From Calvatia gigantea (taxonomy: Eukaryota; Basidiomycota; Agaricomycetes; Agaricales; Lycoperdaceae): a stretch of 64,000 bases of DNA. The position numbers were made by a program, and so were the translations under genes. Positions 47,898 through 57,632 of this stretch are shown one piece after another. Under the pieces are notes generated by a model, which saw only the letters and a list, made by a program, of their open reading frames with translations, had not been told where the DNA came from and did no database searches. Within the stretch, counting starts at the first letter, position 1. Each line of letters opens with the position of its first letter. Location of the stretch: contig JACAAK010000014.1 in assembly GCA_025093985.1 (NCBI GenBank), positions 496,001-560,000 on the forward strand. Reading direction: 5' to 3'.

Positions 47898-48321
47898 GGT
47901 TGCTGTCTCCACCTCAAAGAATGAGGGATATGACATCGCTAACAAGGGAGTATCCATCAAGGCTTCAAAACGTTATAATAGGCAAGACCATATCAACGCC
48001 ACACAGAGGTATATCGACGCTTGATAGCCCTCACCCTCGCGGACCATATTTAATGTACTGATCCTCCATTTTCCTGTTCAGGGAGGTATGCTTGAGACAA
48101 TGACCGCAGCATTGTTCAACTGTCGCACTGGCTCCATTGATAGAACCAAGTTCCAATCCGTCGAGTCTATACCCTTCTTCACGACCTCTTCAGCATCACC
48201 ACCTTCCGTTACATGACCCGTAAAAATGGAACGTCTCGAATCAGCCACGAGTGTGAAGAGCAGTGGGAGTGCGGCGAAGAAGAAGAGAGGGTTGTATGGG
48301 ATTAAGAAAAAATTCCATCTA
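47898..48321 (+). pseudogene. Decayed copy of the Ser-rich basic protein gene
   Basis: Aligns with 43058-43490: GGATATGACATCGCTAACAA matches the KGYEISDKG region, and the end encodes ERLESATSVKSS and KKKRGLYGIKKKFH. The 5' third with its start codon is missing, the donor sequence is retained, and the stop codon is changed so the frame reads on. A relic within duplicated unit 2. Confidence 0.65.
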
Positions 48322-48893
48322 GTAACGACCGAGGATTCGAGGTTGACAAAAGGCTATGCGTGTTCTGCTGGTCAGAATTCACCCTCCCCAGTCTCCCTCG
48401 GCTCCAAATATTTCCTAGTCCCTTGAGCCACCTCGCGCACGCTAATACTACACCATAACCGTCGGATTGTCCAAAAGGTATATCTGAGAGGGGATCTTAC
48501 TAGTACATTCTTGCTTTGTTGATTGATTCTCGTCCTCCTTCCCTTCGGGTTGTACTGTGTGTCTATACCACGGGGCATATATTCGCGCTTTCGACTGGTT
48601 TTGTTTGCCCTCGTGCAAAAAATTCACTTGTCTCGGCTAGAAATTCACGGTTACACAGCATAAAATATGGTCTATTCCCTCTGAATATCCCCCAGACTTT
48701 CAGATTCAAAAGGGCGAAAACATAGCTAAGTGTAAGCGAGAAGAACTCCGAAACGTGGGCCCAGTGGCTGTGCATCTCTGTCCGTCCCGCATCTGTGCGT
48801 TAATTTTCAGGGTCCCAGAGGCATTTGACAGCTTTTTATTACCAACCTCTGTCCTCTACCAACACCACACCCCTAAGGAACTTAAGCCCTCCA

Positions 48894-51185
48894 ATGTCAG
48901 TTCTGGCAGGAGCGCATGATTTTGTGTTAAACCTGAATATTAACCCCGCCAGTCACCCAGCTCATAACTCTAACACCAGTGAGAAGCTATCACCCTGTCA
49001 AAAATCAGCGGCTCGGCGTCATGTGCTGACGTCGTCAACATATTTCGGGTTTCTATTTTTGTTCTTCCGTTGTTTCAGTGTATCCGTCGTAAATAGTCAG
49101 TTTGAATTGCCTCGTAAATAAGTGTACATTAGGTCTTTTCACTTATACGTAGTCTCCTGTATCTGTGGGGTCCATTCTCTTTCCGTGGACCTCAGGTTCG
49201 TACCGCCTGTATCTGTAGCTAGTTTTCTCTCTAATTCATTCTCTTTCCGTGGACCTCAGTCCACTGTAAAAGTCTATGAACATCATCGTCGCCTACACTA
49301 CGCAACTATGAAAATATGTCGCGTCACACCCGCGGTTTACAGGAGGCTAGGATCGCTGATTGACCCCCAGGTCTTGAGATTCTTCTCAAAGCCTCATACC
49401 CAGAAGCTACTCATGATTCTTCCAATCACCCAGCGTCGTGTTTTCCGGGTACTAGAGAGCAACATATTGAAGATATCACCGGATGGGCTCGGTTCTTCAT
49501 CAATAGTACCTTCCGTATGATGTGGTTGCATGGACTTGCTGGCGTCGGCAAGTCTTCCTTGGCACAGAGCTGCGCTGAGGGAGTCGGCTCCAGACTTGCC
49601 GCAGCTTTCTTCTTTTCACGTCCCAACAAAAGAGATAAACCGACACGATTTTTTACATCGATTGCTTATCAGCTGACAACAAGATATCCATCCTACCGCA
49701 ACAAACTGGAGGAGAAAATACGTAATGATCCTACCCTCGTCGAGAAGCCTGTCACTGTCCAGTTCCGGGAACTTATCGTCGTTCCCATCCAAAAGCTACA
49801 GAAGGAGGGCCAGGAGATAAACGGAGGTGTCATCTTCATCGATGGCCTTGACGAACGCGATGGAGGAGATGCACAATGCACGATTATCGACGTCATTACC
49901 GCCTCTGTCCGTGATCAAACTACTCCGTTGATTTGGGCAATCTTCAGTCGTCCTGAACCCCACATCGTTGCACGATTTTCTGCTCCTCGTATCAGTGACC
50001 AGTGTTGGCAGTTGACTTTGCCTGTATCCCATGATGCTGATGGAGAGATTGAACTGTACCTCCGGGGCGCGTTCAGCCGAATACGAATACAATACGGCAT
50101 CCCTTCGAATGTAGTGTGGCCGTCGGAGGATGACATACGAGGACTAGTTGATCGATCTGCAGGGCTCTTTGTCTACCCAGCTAGTATCGTGCGTTACGTC
50201 GGCGAAGGTGGCGCACTAGGACCAGAGGAACAGCTTCGATTGGTTCTCAGGCACTCGGGTAAATCATCTGGGAATCCGTGGTCGCATCTGGATGCGTTTT
50301 ATTCCCTCATCAGGGAACAAATTCCGAAGGAAACCCTCGCGACGACGTTGAAACTCCTGTTGTCCTACAACACATTGGGAGGAGGTTCCCTTCTGGCCGC
50401 CGCTGTTCAGTCTTGGCTTTTCGGAGATAACTTTCACCACGGCATTATCCAAACTACATTCGGTAATCAGGCTACCCGTTCCTGGGGAGATGGGACACGA
50501 AACTTTCACGTTTTACCACGCCTCTTTCACAGATTATCTGAACGATCCAGTGCGGTCAGGGGGGTTTTTCGCCAGGACTCCTGAGTTGTGTGCGACTTTG
50601 CTGGGGGACCTGATCACGTTGTACAATCAGGGAGTTCGTAACGGTATATACACCTTTTTCGACGAACGTAGGCTGGTCGTTGATACACTTATTCGTAGTT
50701 GTTGTTCCTTGGAAAGGGGGAGGTTCCGAAGCACAGGGAGGACATGACCTCGAAGGCAGTGCAATTTATGCATTTTGGGAACTTGGGTCGTTTGCAAAGT
50801 TGGACGAGACCCTCCTGGAACGACTCTCCGAAATGGATGATCGACGGATGGGGCCTCATGCCTTCAACCACAACGACGCGTATAGATTCTTTAATAGTGT
50901 TAGGTGATTCTTGTCAGCTATTTCGGAGAATCTCACAATTCCCTCCAGATACCTCCCGCATGGCGGACCAAGGATTATGCGGCCCTATTATTCCGCTCTT
51001 TGGCGAAAGCTGTTTCGGAGAAATAAAGCTGGTTTGTTTCCCTTCGTTTTGGGAAATGGCGAGAAGAGGAATGTACTCGTAAACAATGCGGGGTACAAAA
51101 CAAGCTGTTGCTGTCTCAGTGACTATCGGAGGACCTAATCGAACTGGACGCTTTTCAGCAGTCACCGAGCGGGGCCATTCATTAG
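48894..51185 (+). CDS. NACHT-domain NTPase, copy 4
   Basis: Start at 48894 (MSVLAGAHDFVLNL). Between this N-terminal exon and the core lies about 300 bp not found in copy 3. The core from 49517 has Walker A GLAGVGKSSLAQ, Walker B FIDGLDERDGG (Arg in place of the usual Cys after DE), SRPEPHIVARF and GPEEQLRLVLRH. At 50405-50412 the frame slips; the continuation includes FYHASFTDYLNDP, LLERLSEMDDR and PRIMRPYYSALWRKL. Close to the C-terminus about 100 bp present in copy 3 are deleted (DYRR joined nearly directly to LIELD), stop at 51185. Without splicing out the extra 300 bp the N-terminal exon is cut off from the core. Confidence 0.68.
49000..49325. mobile_element. Extra ~300 bp in NACHT copy 4, origin unknown
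   Basis: Copy 3 goes directly from GAGAAG to the GGCCGGAATCGCTGAT region within about 60 bp; copy 4 has about 300 bp more. The extra sequence contains a 20-bp direct repeat, ATTCTCTTTCCGTGGACCTC, at about 49171 and 49239. No coding capacity or terminal repeats were recognised. It could be an inserted relic or ancestral intron lost in copy 3. Confidence 0.45.
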
Positions 51186-52823
51186 ATGGATACAGCCGGT
51201 TTGTGTCGTTTCAGTATTTGCTTGTACCGAGTCCTGAAATGGCGCGAACGCAAGGCGGGTGAATTGCGACACGTTACACTCCGGCTTACTCGTAACTTTC
51301 ATTTACATAGTAATGGCGTTGTAAGGTTCGTTATCAATACGCCGTACCTGACTTGTGTTTTGGTTGGGGCGAGATATGAGGTTCACCAAATACAGGGGCA
51401 CCCCCAGGTAACTTATGGTGGTGTTCCCCCATCCCCTTCTTTCCGTACCTCCAGGTCTCGGTTGCACCATATTGTGCATCTGTAATGCCACTCCCGAAGT
51501 AGTTTTTAGTTCTTTCTTATTGCATCAAGTGTTACCTTTACAATTGATACAAGGTGGCATTTGGCCAATGTTTTGGTTTGTGTAAACTAGCACGGACTCC
51601 AGAGAGTCTTCCATCTAAATAATCAGTCCGAGCGCCGGAAGTTCATTCCGGCCCAAGTTATCTTCTCTTCCAAGGTTGCAATAAAATCTCCATGGCACAG
51701 TAGCCTCGTCGTCTGGCCATAATCTATTTCCTGGTCACGCCAGAGATAAAGGTGATGATGCTGCTTCGCGAGGTGGAGTGATTACATTTTGTCGAAAGTT
51801 CGTGGAACGTGGGGATTGGACCATCCTTGTCACGACTTTTGGGAGGGTCGGAGTCCTAAGTAATGCTGGACGTATCTGGTCTAGGGGTTTGGACGGGACG
51901 GTGGGCCGACCACCGATAACGGGGGTCCAGAATGATCACCACTCCCTCGCCATTCCCCGCAAATTCCCCACGCGTTTACCCCACAGTCGATGAGTTTTTT
52001 CCCCGCCCTCATCGGTGGATTAGGTATTGGAGGTAAGACCGATTCGGAATACGGGTCGAGGAAGATTTTAAGGGACATAAGTGTCGCGCTTGTGCCACCC
52101 CCCCTCCCCACCCTGAACTATCGCAGGTCCCAGGTAACACTAACGTATTTGAACCGCTGGCGATGGCCCCTTTTTCCTCGTCCTCGTTTGACCAAAGGAG
52201 CCCTGATCGAATAATCTATATCTTCAAACGCTGTCGAGCCCATTCTGTGCCTCTCGTCGTGGGATAGCTAGACTATTCCCATTAGGATGGTGAAGTTGAC
52301 GGAGGGCAGGAACGAAGCGGGGTGGGAATTGCCAGAATTTCATGACAAGTCATGGTCACGTAGTCGATTAAATGATGGGTGTACAAGTTTAGAGTGTTGA
52401 ATGAAAAAAGGTGACAAATAAGGAGGGACCATAAAAATGATTTGGGTCATTTTGCTATCTGTGCAGAGGGCGATGGTAGTTGTGGGTATCCTGGTTTGTT
52501 CCGAGTAAATGTGTGGCTGCGACCATGGTCACGAATACAGTGGAGGATGACCATTATAATCACACGAGCAGGTTGGAAGAGTGTCATTCTCGGTGGCTGA
52601 CGTAGTGGTAGGGATTGAGAGGGATACGAGATGGGGTCGATAAATATTGTTGGGACCGGCACTGGAGAAACCTCGTTCCGACAAAGGTAGCCGAATAGAG
52701 GCCAGCCACGGCCTGTTGTCGGGCGACCAATATGCCATATAAATACGGGTTGAATAAACCACTGGTCTCAATCCCTCGATTTTTGGGTGATGATTAGGAG
52801 AAGGGCAACGCTGGTGGTGCTTT
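51186..52823. other. Region without a recognised gene
   Basis: 3' flank of NACHT copy 4, homologous to the flank of copy 3 up to about 51790. Beyond this nothing is recognised; the last part is downstream of the convergent Pro/Arg/Ser-rich gene. Confidence 0.4.
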
Positions 52824-53563
52824 TTAGTTTGGATTGAAAGTGAACTCGGGTGGGACGACGATACAGCCAACACGAGATTCTACGCAGAGAGCGCTGAGAT
52901 CGTGAATTGGTGTATCGAATTGCAGGCCAGCAGCAATATAGGTCGATCGTCGGATGAGATGGGATGATGGAGAATAAGATGCCCCAGTTACACCTGATCG
53001 ACGAGTCTTGCGCCAAAATGTTGTCGGTCGGACTGGCCATTCCACAAAAATCAGTGGTTTGATCGGCGGTTGACAGCGGGGTCACACGTACGGAGTGGTG
53101 GGGGAGGAGGTAGCAGCTCGCCTCCTCTGGTTGTACCAATTCTTTCAAAGGAGGAATAACTGCGTTTTGGATGCAGGGAACGGCCTGTGGGGGGTTGAAA
53201 TGCTTCGATTGAAGTTGTGATGTTTTCTGTCACAGGTTCTGACGTTGCTTCTGGCTTCGGGCGTCGGTCAGGCCCTGGCGGTGCGCTCTGTGATCTGGTA
53301 GGTCTGTGCCTCCTCTGCCTGTGGGGTGACTTCCAAGTATTGACAGGAGGTGAGAGGAAAGCCTTGTCGTATTCAGGTCGCAAGCGACCTCGAGGTCTTC
53401 GAACTTCTGTTTGGTCCTGATCTAGTTGGCTGGCATCGTGGACAGGTTGAATAGGGGCCGAACGGTGCGGTTGGGCGACGAAGCGGGATGTAGATTGCGA
53501 GAAAAGACCGTGCGTTAACGGATAAAGAGATCTTTGGCCGTGGAGGACAGTGAGGTCTGTCAT
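52824..53563 (-). CDS. Pro/Arg/Ser-rich protein, function unknown
   Basis: Two exons: 53563 to about 53100 and about 53045 to 52824, joined across a 53-nt intron (gtgacc...ccag) in phase (LRT then RPTTFWRKTRR). The N-terminal 150 residues are basic and low-complexity (RPRGRLRPEYDKAF, RQRRHRPTRSQS, PPPPPLRT), probably disordered. The C-terminal 70 residues look folded, with GVTGASYSPSSHLIRRSTYI and FDTPIHDLSALCVESRVGCI, ending PPEFTFNPN. No domain recognised. It is divergent from DPB4 with only about 100 bp between the start codons, so the two probably share a promoter. Confidence 0.55.
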
Positions 53564-53663
53564 GAATCAGTCTCGGTTGTTGTGGTTGACGTAGAGGAAA
53601 GGGTCAGCCTGAAGAGGCTGCCGCAGGTGTGACGCGTGTGACACCCACCTTGACTTTGGACCT

Positions 53664-54429
53664 ATGCCCCGGAAAGAGTCCAGCGGCGTTCCCATCTCTG
53701 CTCAGGCACAACAAGACCTGGTATCGGAAGGAATTGAGAACTTTGAACTCCCAAAGAGTGTTATAACAAAAATTGCAAAGAGCGCGTTACCAGACAACGC
53801 GAAGTTACAGAAGGACACCGTCCTTGCTCTTGTCAAAGGTTCAACTGTCTTCATCAACTACCTGGGTGAGTAGTTGATTCTCTCCCAAAGATCTGCACTG
53901 ACGTAACCAGCCGCGACGTAGGTCTACTAAATTTTTCACTGCGATAACAGGATCCATGTTTAATAGCGCTCATGACGTCGCCGTCTCCAAGCAACATAAA
54001 TCCATCTCCGTCTCCGACATTTTCAAGGCACTTGAACTCATAGAGTTCGGCCACCTCACACCTACACTTGAAACTCAATTTCAAGGTTAGGCCATAGCAG
54101 TTGGGCCCAAGATACCCTATTGATCCTTTCCATAGCTTACCGAGCGCTACCCAAGAACGAGAAAGGGAAGAAAGCTAACGGGGCTTCTAACATCCGCTGC
54201 TCGCACTGCTTCCACTTCTGCAACAAACGCAACAAATGGCCCCGCCGCCGCATCCAACGGGAATCCGTACCCCAGTATCTCCAAACCATCCAACCCTTAT
54301 CCCTCAATAACACCCGATGACACACCAGCAAACCATGATTCACCTTTCACAAGCGAGCCCTTGGCACTATCCGCCCCTTCAAATGGAGGGCCTGCGCCAA
54401 TGGATGTAGACGATGAACAAACGGAATGA
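53664..54429 (+). CDS. DPB4: DNA polymerase epsilon small subunit, histone-fold (Dpb4/POLE3-like)
   Basis: Histone-fold subunit of DNA polymerase epsilon, also found in CHRAC/ISW2-type remodelers; pairs with a Dpb3-like partner. The start MPRKESSGVPISAQ is followed by the histone fold: ENFELPKSVITKIAKSALPD, LQKDTVLALVKGSTVFINYL, then after an intron AHDVAVSKQHKSISVSDIF and KALELIEFG. A third exon starts near AYRALPKNEKGKK, and the disordered tail (NGPAAASNGNPYPS ... APMDVDDEQTE) ends at 54429. Between GKK and the Ala/Ser-rich tail (about 54175-54200) the frame slips by one base. The conserved fold is intact; the tail is longer than in yeast. Confidence 0.88.
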
Positions 54430-54587
54430 GAAGCTGGACTACTGTATTTTGTCACATTGTTTTGAATATACTGGACCGTACTCATCCTTGTTAACGTCAT
54501 CCCTAGCTTATCGATGCAATAGTGTAATCATAGGGGTGGCTTATGTTAATCCATTGAGGTACAAATACAACCGGGCACGGCCCAACA

Positions 54588-55698
54588 TTACGCCTCTTTC
54601 TCCCGCTTTCTGGTACCAAGGAAGTACAACAGAATCCGCCTCCCAAACGACACTTTCAACTTCTTCGCCTCCTCAAACGTCCGCCGAAATTGTTCTTCAA
54701 TCCGTACCGCCTCCTCCTGTAACCTCTTCTTCACTTCCTCTTTACCCGGGTTCTTCATCTGGTCAACAAACCCATTCAACACGGTTTTCTGTTCATACAG
54801 CAGCTTCTGGAACGGGTTGTACAAGTTCTTCCCAGCTTGCGTCTCATTCAGCCGTTTCCCAAGATCCACCACCTCTTGCTGCAACAGCGTCACCTCCCGT
54901 TGTTCGTGCTCGGTGACCAACTGTTCCAAAACCCTCCATGCGTCCTCGAACGTCGCCCTTCTCCAACCGGTCCATCCTGGACCCTTTGTCGATCATCGGT
55001 TTCCAGAATTTCCGCCGCAACTCTTCTTCCCTCCTCTTCCCAGTTTCCGGATCGACCTTCTCCCACATCGTAGACAGGAGAATAACATTCTTCATCGCGA
55101 CATCCCCGACTAGCTCGCTGAAAGTTCGTATATTTTTGAATTGTGATCCAGCCATGCGATTGTCTGTTATCCGGTGGAGGTAGATGATACCACTAAGTTT
55201 GACATATTTCTCGTAGCTGAAAGAATATGACCAATAAGATTAAGAGGACCGGACAACACGATTTTTCGGAAACTTACGTGTTGGTCAGCCACTTTCCAAT
55301 AATTTCTAATATTGCCATGTCGGATCCTCGTTGTATCGTCAAACCCTGGTGTGTCGACGAGGACAATCCTGTCTCCATATTTTGGGTGCTTGATACGGGT
55401 CACTTGTACGTCGTCCATAGACGATTTGAGCGAGTTCCTTGCTCTCTGATCTTTCTGATTTGTGAGGAGGTCGATGAACTAGGCAGTAGGGTTCAGTCCG
55501 GGTTGGTTCAGTTGCCACGTCTGGCGGACGGGGTGAGATACATACAAAGCTCTTCCCGGCACCGACAGGTCCTAAGCACCTGCGTGTAGGAATGGGCATC
55601 AGTAGGAATTCTTTGGCCAAGGGCACGTACGCAATGATAATATCATCCCGCCTGACACCTTCAAATTTGTCGGCTACATCTGTGGCTTCGATAGACAT
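54588..55698 (-). CDS. AIG1-like P-loop GTPase (G-domain protein)
   Basis: GTPase of the AIG1/septin-like class common in Agaricomycetes, role unknown. The start at 55698 gives MSIEATDVADKFEGVRRDDI; introns split the P-loop LGPVGAGKSF from FIDLLTNQK. G3 is DTPGFDDTT, followed by YVKLSGIIYLHRITDNRMAG, SELVGDVAMKNVILLSTMW and EEELRRKFWKPMIDKGSRMD. A coiled-coil-like tail follows (REVTLLQQEVVDLGKRLNET, RRTFEEAKKLKVSFGRRI) with a short hydrophobic, basic end. Two single-base slips are seen, near 55320-55327 (after DDTTR) and 54955-54961 (before ATFEDAWRVLEQL); both would be cured by removing one base. It lies tail-to-tail with DPB4 and in the same direction as the next gene. Confidence 0.78.
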
Positions 55699-55950
55699 TC
55701 CGATTCAAACCGTAACTCCAAGAAAAACGTGAGGTGGTAGAGCCGAAGGGGAGAAAGATGTGGATGCAGTTACTATTAGTCCGGCGATGCTGTGAAAAGC
55801 CTCATTTTCTGGCCACGAGGCTGAGCGGCCTGTCTGTGTTCCATGACGTGACCACGAGGGTAGCAAGAAACCCCCAACCCAGCGAATACTCATAGGGCCG
55901 GGTTCAATAGTCTATGGGCCTCAAAGAGTCATTCATACTATTAACACTGC

Positions 55951-57328
55951 TTAGGCGAATCTTATTATCCAGGACGGCCCTCCGACTTCCTCGCCGTTAA
56001 TGAGAAAAATCCATCCATAATCCCTGATTTCCCCTCCTCTTTTCCTTCTCACTCCCGATTGGTGCTGCCCCTCATCTTCGACACTCGGGAAGAAATATTC
56101 AACTTCGTACGCCCAATGAATGGTGCCCGTCACCCAATTCAGTAACTTCCGTCGAATATCAGAGTAATCACCTTCGCCCTGGCTTAGATTCGGATCTACC
56201 CACGCACTCATCTGGTCTTCTGAGGATGATGCCGGGAGGGAGCGGAATGACGAAAAGAGTCTGGTAAAGATGCCTCCGGATCCCTCTGATGTTTCCGTCA
56301 TCTTCTGGGCGTTTCTGAGTTTCTCCAGTTCAACTTTGAGCCGTTTAAGGCGTTCCCGGACCATGTCCCCCACTTGGTTAATAGCGCCTTGTAAGACCAA
56401 TTCTGGATCTGCTGCTAGAAGGAAGGCTACCAGGTTCAAATGGCTATGGTCGTTGTTGGACCTGGAATGCCATGCTTGGTGGATGTTATAGGCAAAAAGA
56501 TCCTTCAAAATTGATATGTGCTAAGTTGGCGGGGTATGAATACCTACTGCGAACGCTCACCGTTACACAAGCAATGACCTCAAGGACCAGATCGAGTGCG
56601 GGCTGAATCCGGGCACGATCTTCAAAGGGGAAGAAGATTTCAGAGAGTACCCGGAGACCGCTCAAGGTTGCCCGCCATTCCACATATTCGGTAACTGGGG
56701 CGCTTGCAGATGGTCGTCTTGGAGGAGGCATAGGCTTCCTTGGGGAGTGGAGTTGTGCATTTAGAAGTTCTTCCACCGAGCGTTGGAGAGTATTTTCAGA
56801 CTCGGACGCGCAGAACTGGATCAGATAAGGCAGAATACTGAAGTCGCAGCATTGCACCTCAGTGGAGTTGGACTGGTAAGGGACATTAACGCACCATTGC
56901 CAAACCGGTTGAGATAGCCGTTCAGCCACAGATGGAGTAGTCCCTGTCTGTCCAGGAGGGGGAACTTCAAAGTCAATGATCCGAAGAGGCCGAATTATGT
57001 GCTCGGCTACTATAGCACAAATGGCCAACCACTCGGTGGTTACTTGTAATACTGATGGTGAGGAGGTGTTAATTGGAACGGGGGAGAAAGGAAAGTAGAC
57101 GCTGGCGAGAAGTCCAGGGTTATATTCGCTTAGAAACTCCTGCGTTGCTCTTTGCAGTCGAGATTTCTTTATCATAGGCTCCTCCGAAAGACGCAGATTT
57201 GCGAGCAGCCACGTTGATGAAATTGCTGAGACATTTTGGTATGAAGGATTGATGTGTAAATCTCCGTCCTCGTCTTCACTGGCAAGGGAATTAAGGATGG
57301 TAAGGAGATCAGGGAGTTGGTAACTCAT
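55951..57328 (-). CDS. Conserved protein of unknown function, NACHT partner gene
   Basis: Two exons: 57328 to about 56568 and about 56524 to 55951, joined in phase (EVIACVT then HISILKDLFAYN). About 440 residues. The N-terminus is MSYQLPDLLTILNSLASEDE, followed by a mainly helical region (STWLLANLRLSEE, FLSEYNPGLLASVYF), a Pro-rich segment (RKPMPPPRRPSAS) and a C-terminal part with a coiled-coil-like stretch (VRERLKRLKVELEKLRN) ending GGPSWIIRFA. No domain recognised; no signal peptide. It stands head-to-head with NACHT copy 5, 305 bp between the starts, and a truncated copy of its 5' end stands head-to-head with the NACHT remnant at 60081, so the pair travels together. Confidence 0.65.
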
Positions 57329-57632
57329 AAAGACTCTAAGCGCTGCAAGCGGATGTCTCCTTTTGGAGCCCGTTCACGGGAACATCGCAACGTCACAACG
57401 ATCATCACTTCAAGTTTCAAAGCTTCACGGGGAACATCAGCGCTCAATCAACAAACCCCTTTTTCCGATTGGCAATCTTAAAATGACCACCCCGACAGAA
57501 TGATGTTGAAACCGGCTTCACTATCACTGAACAGCATTGTGAAAGCAGCTCTAGATCCGCCTCGTATCCCTTGCTCTGACCACACTCCACAACAGCACTT
57601 CTGAGGGCATTTTCCTGCATTTGATTTTTTCG
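57329..57632. promoter_or_regulatory. Bidirectional promoter between the partner gene and NACHT copy 5
   Basis: 304 bp, no gene. The same arrangement, in diverged sequence, recurs at 59902-60080, including GGAACATC-type and CCACACTCCACAACAGCAC-like strings near the NACHT start. Confidence 0.55.

Larger units (their letters stand above)
42950..51790 (+). repeat. Tandem duplication: [Ser-rich gene + NACHT gene] x2
   Basis: Unit 1 runs from 42950 to about 47897, unit 2 from about 47898 to 51790. Matching pieces in order: Ser-rich coding sequence, spacer, NACHT gene, and the 3' flank (for example TGAATTGCGACAC near 47324 and 51260, and the following 0.5 kb to about 47880 and 51790). The units differ by indels. 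Confidence 0.8.

Noticed and set aside
53217..53420. Plus-strand frame within the Pro/Arg/Ser-rich gene
   Set aside because: Antisense shadow of a two-exon minus-strand gene that splices in phase.
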